Shown: positions 63,673 through 64,000 of the stretch, piece after piece
How the letters are laid out: each line of letters opens with the position of its first letter
How positions within the stretch are numbered: the stretch's first letter is position 1
Assembly (NCBI RefSeq): GCF_001277295.1
Contig: NZ_CP011456.1
Span: 3,236,001-3,300,000 of the forward strand
DNA length: 64,000 nucleotides
Reading direction: 5' to 3'
DNA from: Anabaena sp. WA102
Lineage (GTDB): Bacteria > Cyanobacteriota > Cyanobacteriia > Cyanobacteriales > Nostocaceae
Notes under the pieces: model-generated
Seen by the model: the letters and a program-made list of their open reading frames with translations, nothing else
What the model was told of the DNA's origin: nothing
Database searches by the model: none
Translations under genes and position numbers: made by a program

Positions 63673-64000
63673 TTACCCAGAAATGGCGATCGCGCGATCG
63701 CATCCAGACTCTTTAGCTTGACAAAGAGCATCATCGGCACGTTTTAGTATCACTGTGTCGGTTTTATCATCAGCTTGATAGACAGTTACGCCAATACTGA
63801 TAGTAATTTTCATGGGTTGAAAGGTAGTATCTATCTCTAAATTACGAATTTGTTCACATAGATGTTCAGCTATTTCCATCGCTTTTTGTAACGTTGTCGC
63901 TGGTAAAATGATCATAAATTCCTCACCTCCCCAACGCCCTACTGTATCTTCATTGCGTAACCACTTAACTAACAGTTGAGATATTTCTTTTAATACTTGA
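63673..64000 (-). CDS. Diguanylate cyclase GGDEF domain, partial (runs off the window)
   Basis: The frame is open from 63673 to the window edge (109 codons seen; the gene continues beyond 64000). It contains WLRNEDTVGRWGGEEFMIIL, with the active-site GGEEF, and the C-terminal part of the domain (TISIGVTVYQADDKTD, LKRADDALCQAKESGCDRA). GGDEF enzymes make cyclic di-GMP. No RxxD inhibitory site is visible at the expected place before GGEEF in the part seen. Sensor or receiver domains would lie outside the window. Confidence 0.9.
   Translation of the reverse strand, partial: QVLKEISQLLVKWLRNEDTVGRWGGEEFMIILPATTLQKAMEIAEHLCEQIRNLEIDTTFQPMKITISIGVTVYQADDKTDTVILKRADDALCQAKESGCDRAIAISG

Overview
The window looks like chromosome from a filamentous, probably heterocyst-forming cyanobacterium (Nostocales). 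This rests on frequent gcgatcgc (HIP1-type) octamers, AT-rich genes, a valyl-tRNA synthetase carrying the cyanobacterial membrane domain CAAD, COP23 proteins, DUF3318, Uma2 proteins and heptanucleotide tandem repeats. No rRNA, tRNA or CRISPR array was recognised.

Layout. 1-11 kb: a pentapeptide-repeat protein, a three-domain CBM20/SGNH/DUF1796 protein, valS, a small gene split by a short repeat element, a Uma2 protein, a zinc-ribbon protein and a DUF3318 protein. 11-15 kb: the remnant of a non-ribosomal peptide synthetase (one condensation domain) cut off by a decayed IS4-type element, then a MATE exporter. 15.7-22.5 kb: aminotransferase, histidine phosphatase, glucokinase, Uma2, an antitoxin with an internally deleted PIN toxin, and a YebC-type regulator. 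22.7-29 kb: uvrC, two glycosyltransferases and an aspartate-type aminotransferase. 30-31.3 kb: about 16 copies of an 83-bp tandem repeat that stop at the 3' end of a GH57 gene. 33-36 kb: a Crp/Fnr regulator, a free-standing DALR domain protein, a candidate small RNA with promoter and terminator, and a HAD phosphatase. 36.6-38.3 kb: a translationally coupled ABC-ATPase plus Toprim-like pair, a candidate defence operon. 39-44 kb: polA and a nuclease-like/TPR protein. 44.7-57.5 kb: a TonB-like protein, two peroxiredoxins, then seven consecutive minus-strand genes for exported proteins (two trypsin-like proteases, two COP23 proteins, a beta-helix protein, a Thr/Gly repeat protein and a barrel-like protein). 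58-64 kb: a DnaJ-type co-chaperone, a P-loop kinase, glgC, a DNA methyltransferase with a broken partner gene and an XRE regulator (decayed restriction-modification locus), and the end of a diguanylate cyclase gene that leaves the window.

The most striking theme is non-autonomous mobile DNA. At least eight families of about 110-190 bp elements with inverted ends fill most intergenic spaces, sometimes nested in one another. One family (here called A; usually 128 bp, TA target) has split two genes in the same codon phase. In each case it carries a Shine-Dalgarno-like heptamer array, a GTG and 22 open codons that run back into the host frame, so the gene is re-started with a hydrophobic N-terminal peptide. 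Related elements also sit exactly on stop codons. Family names A to I are labels used only in this annotation.
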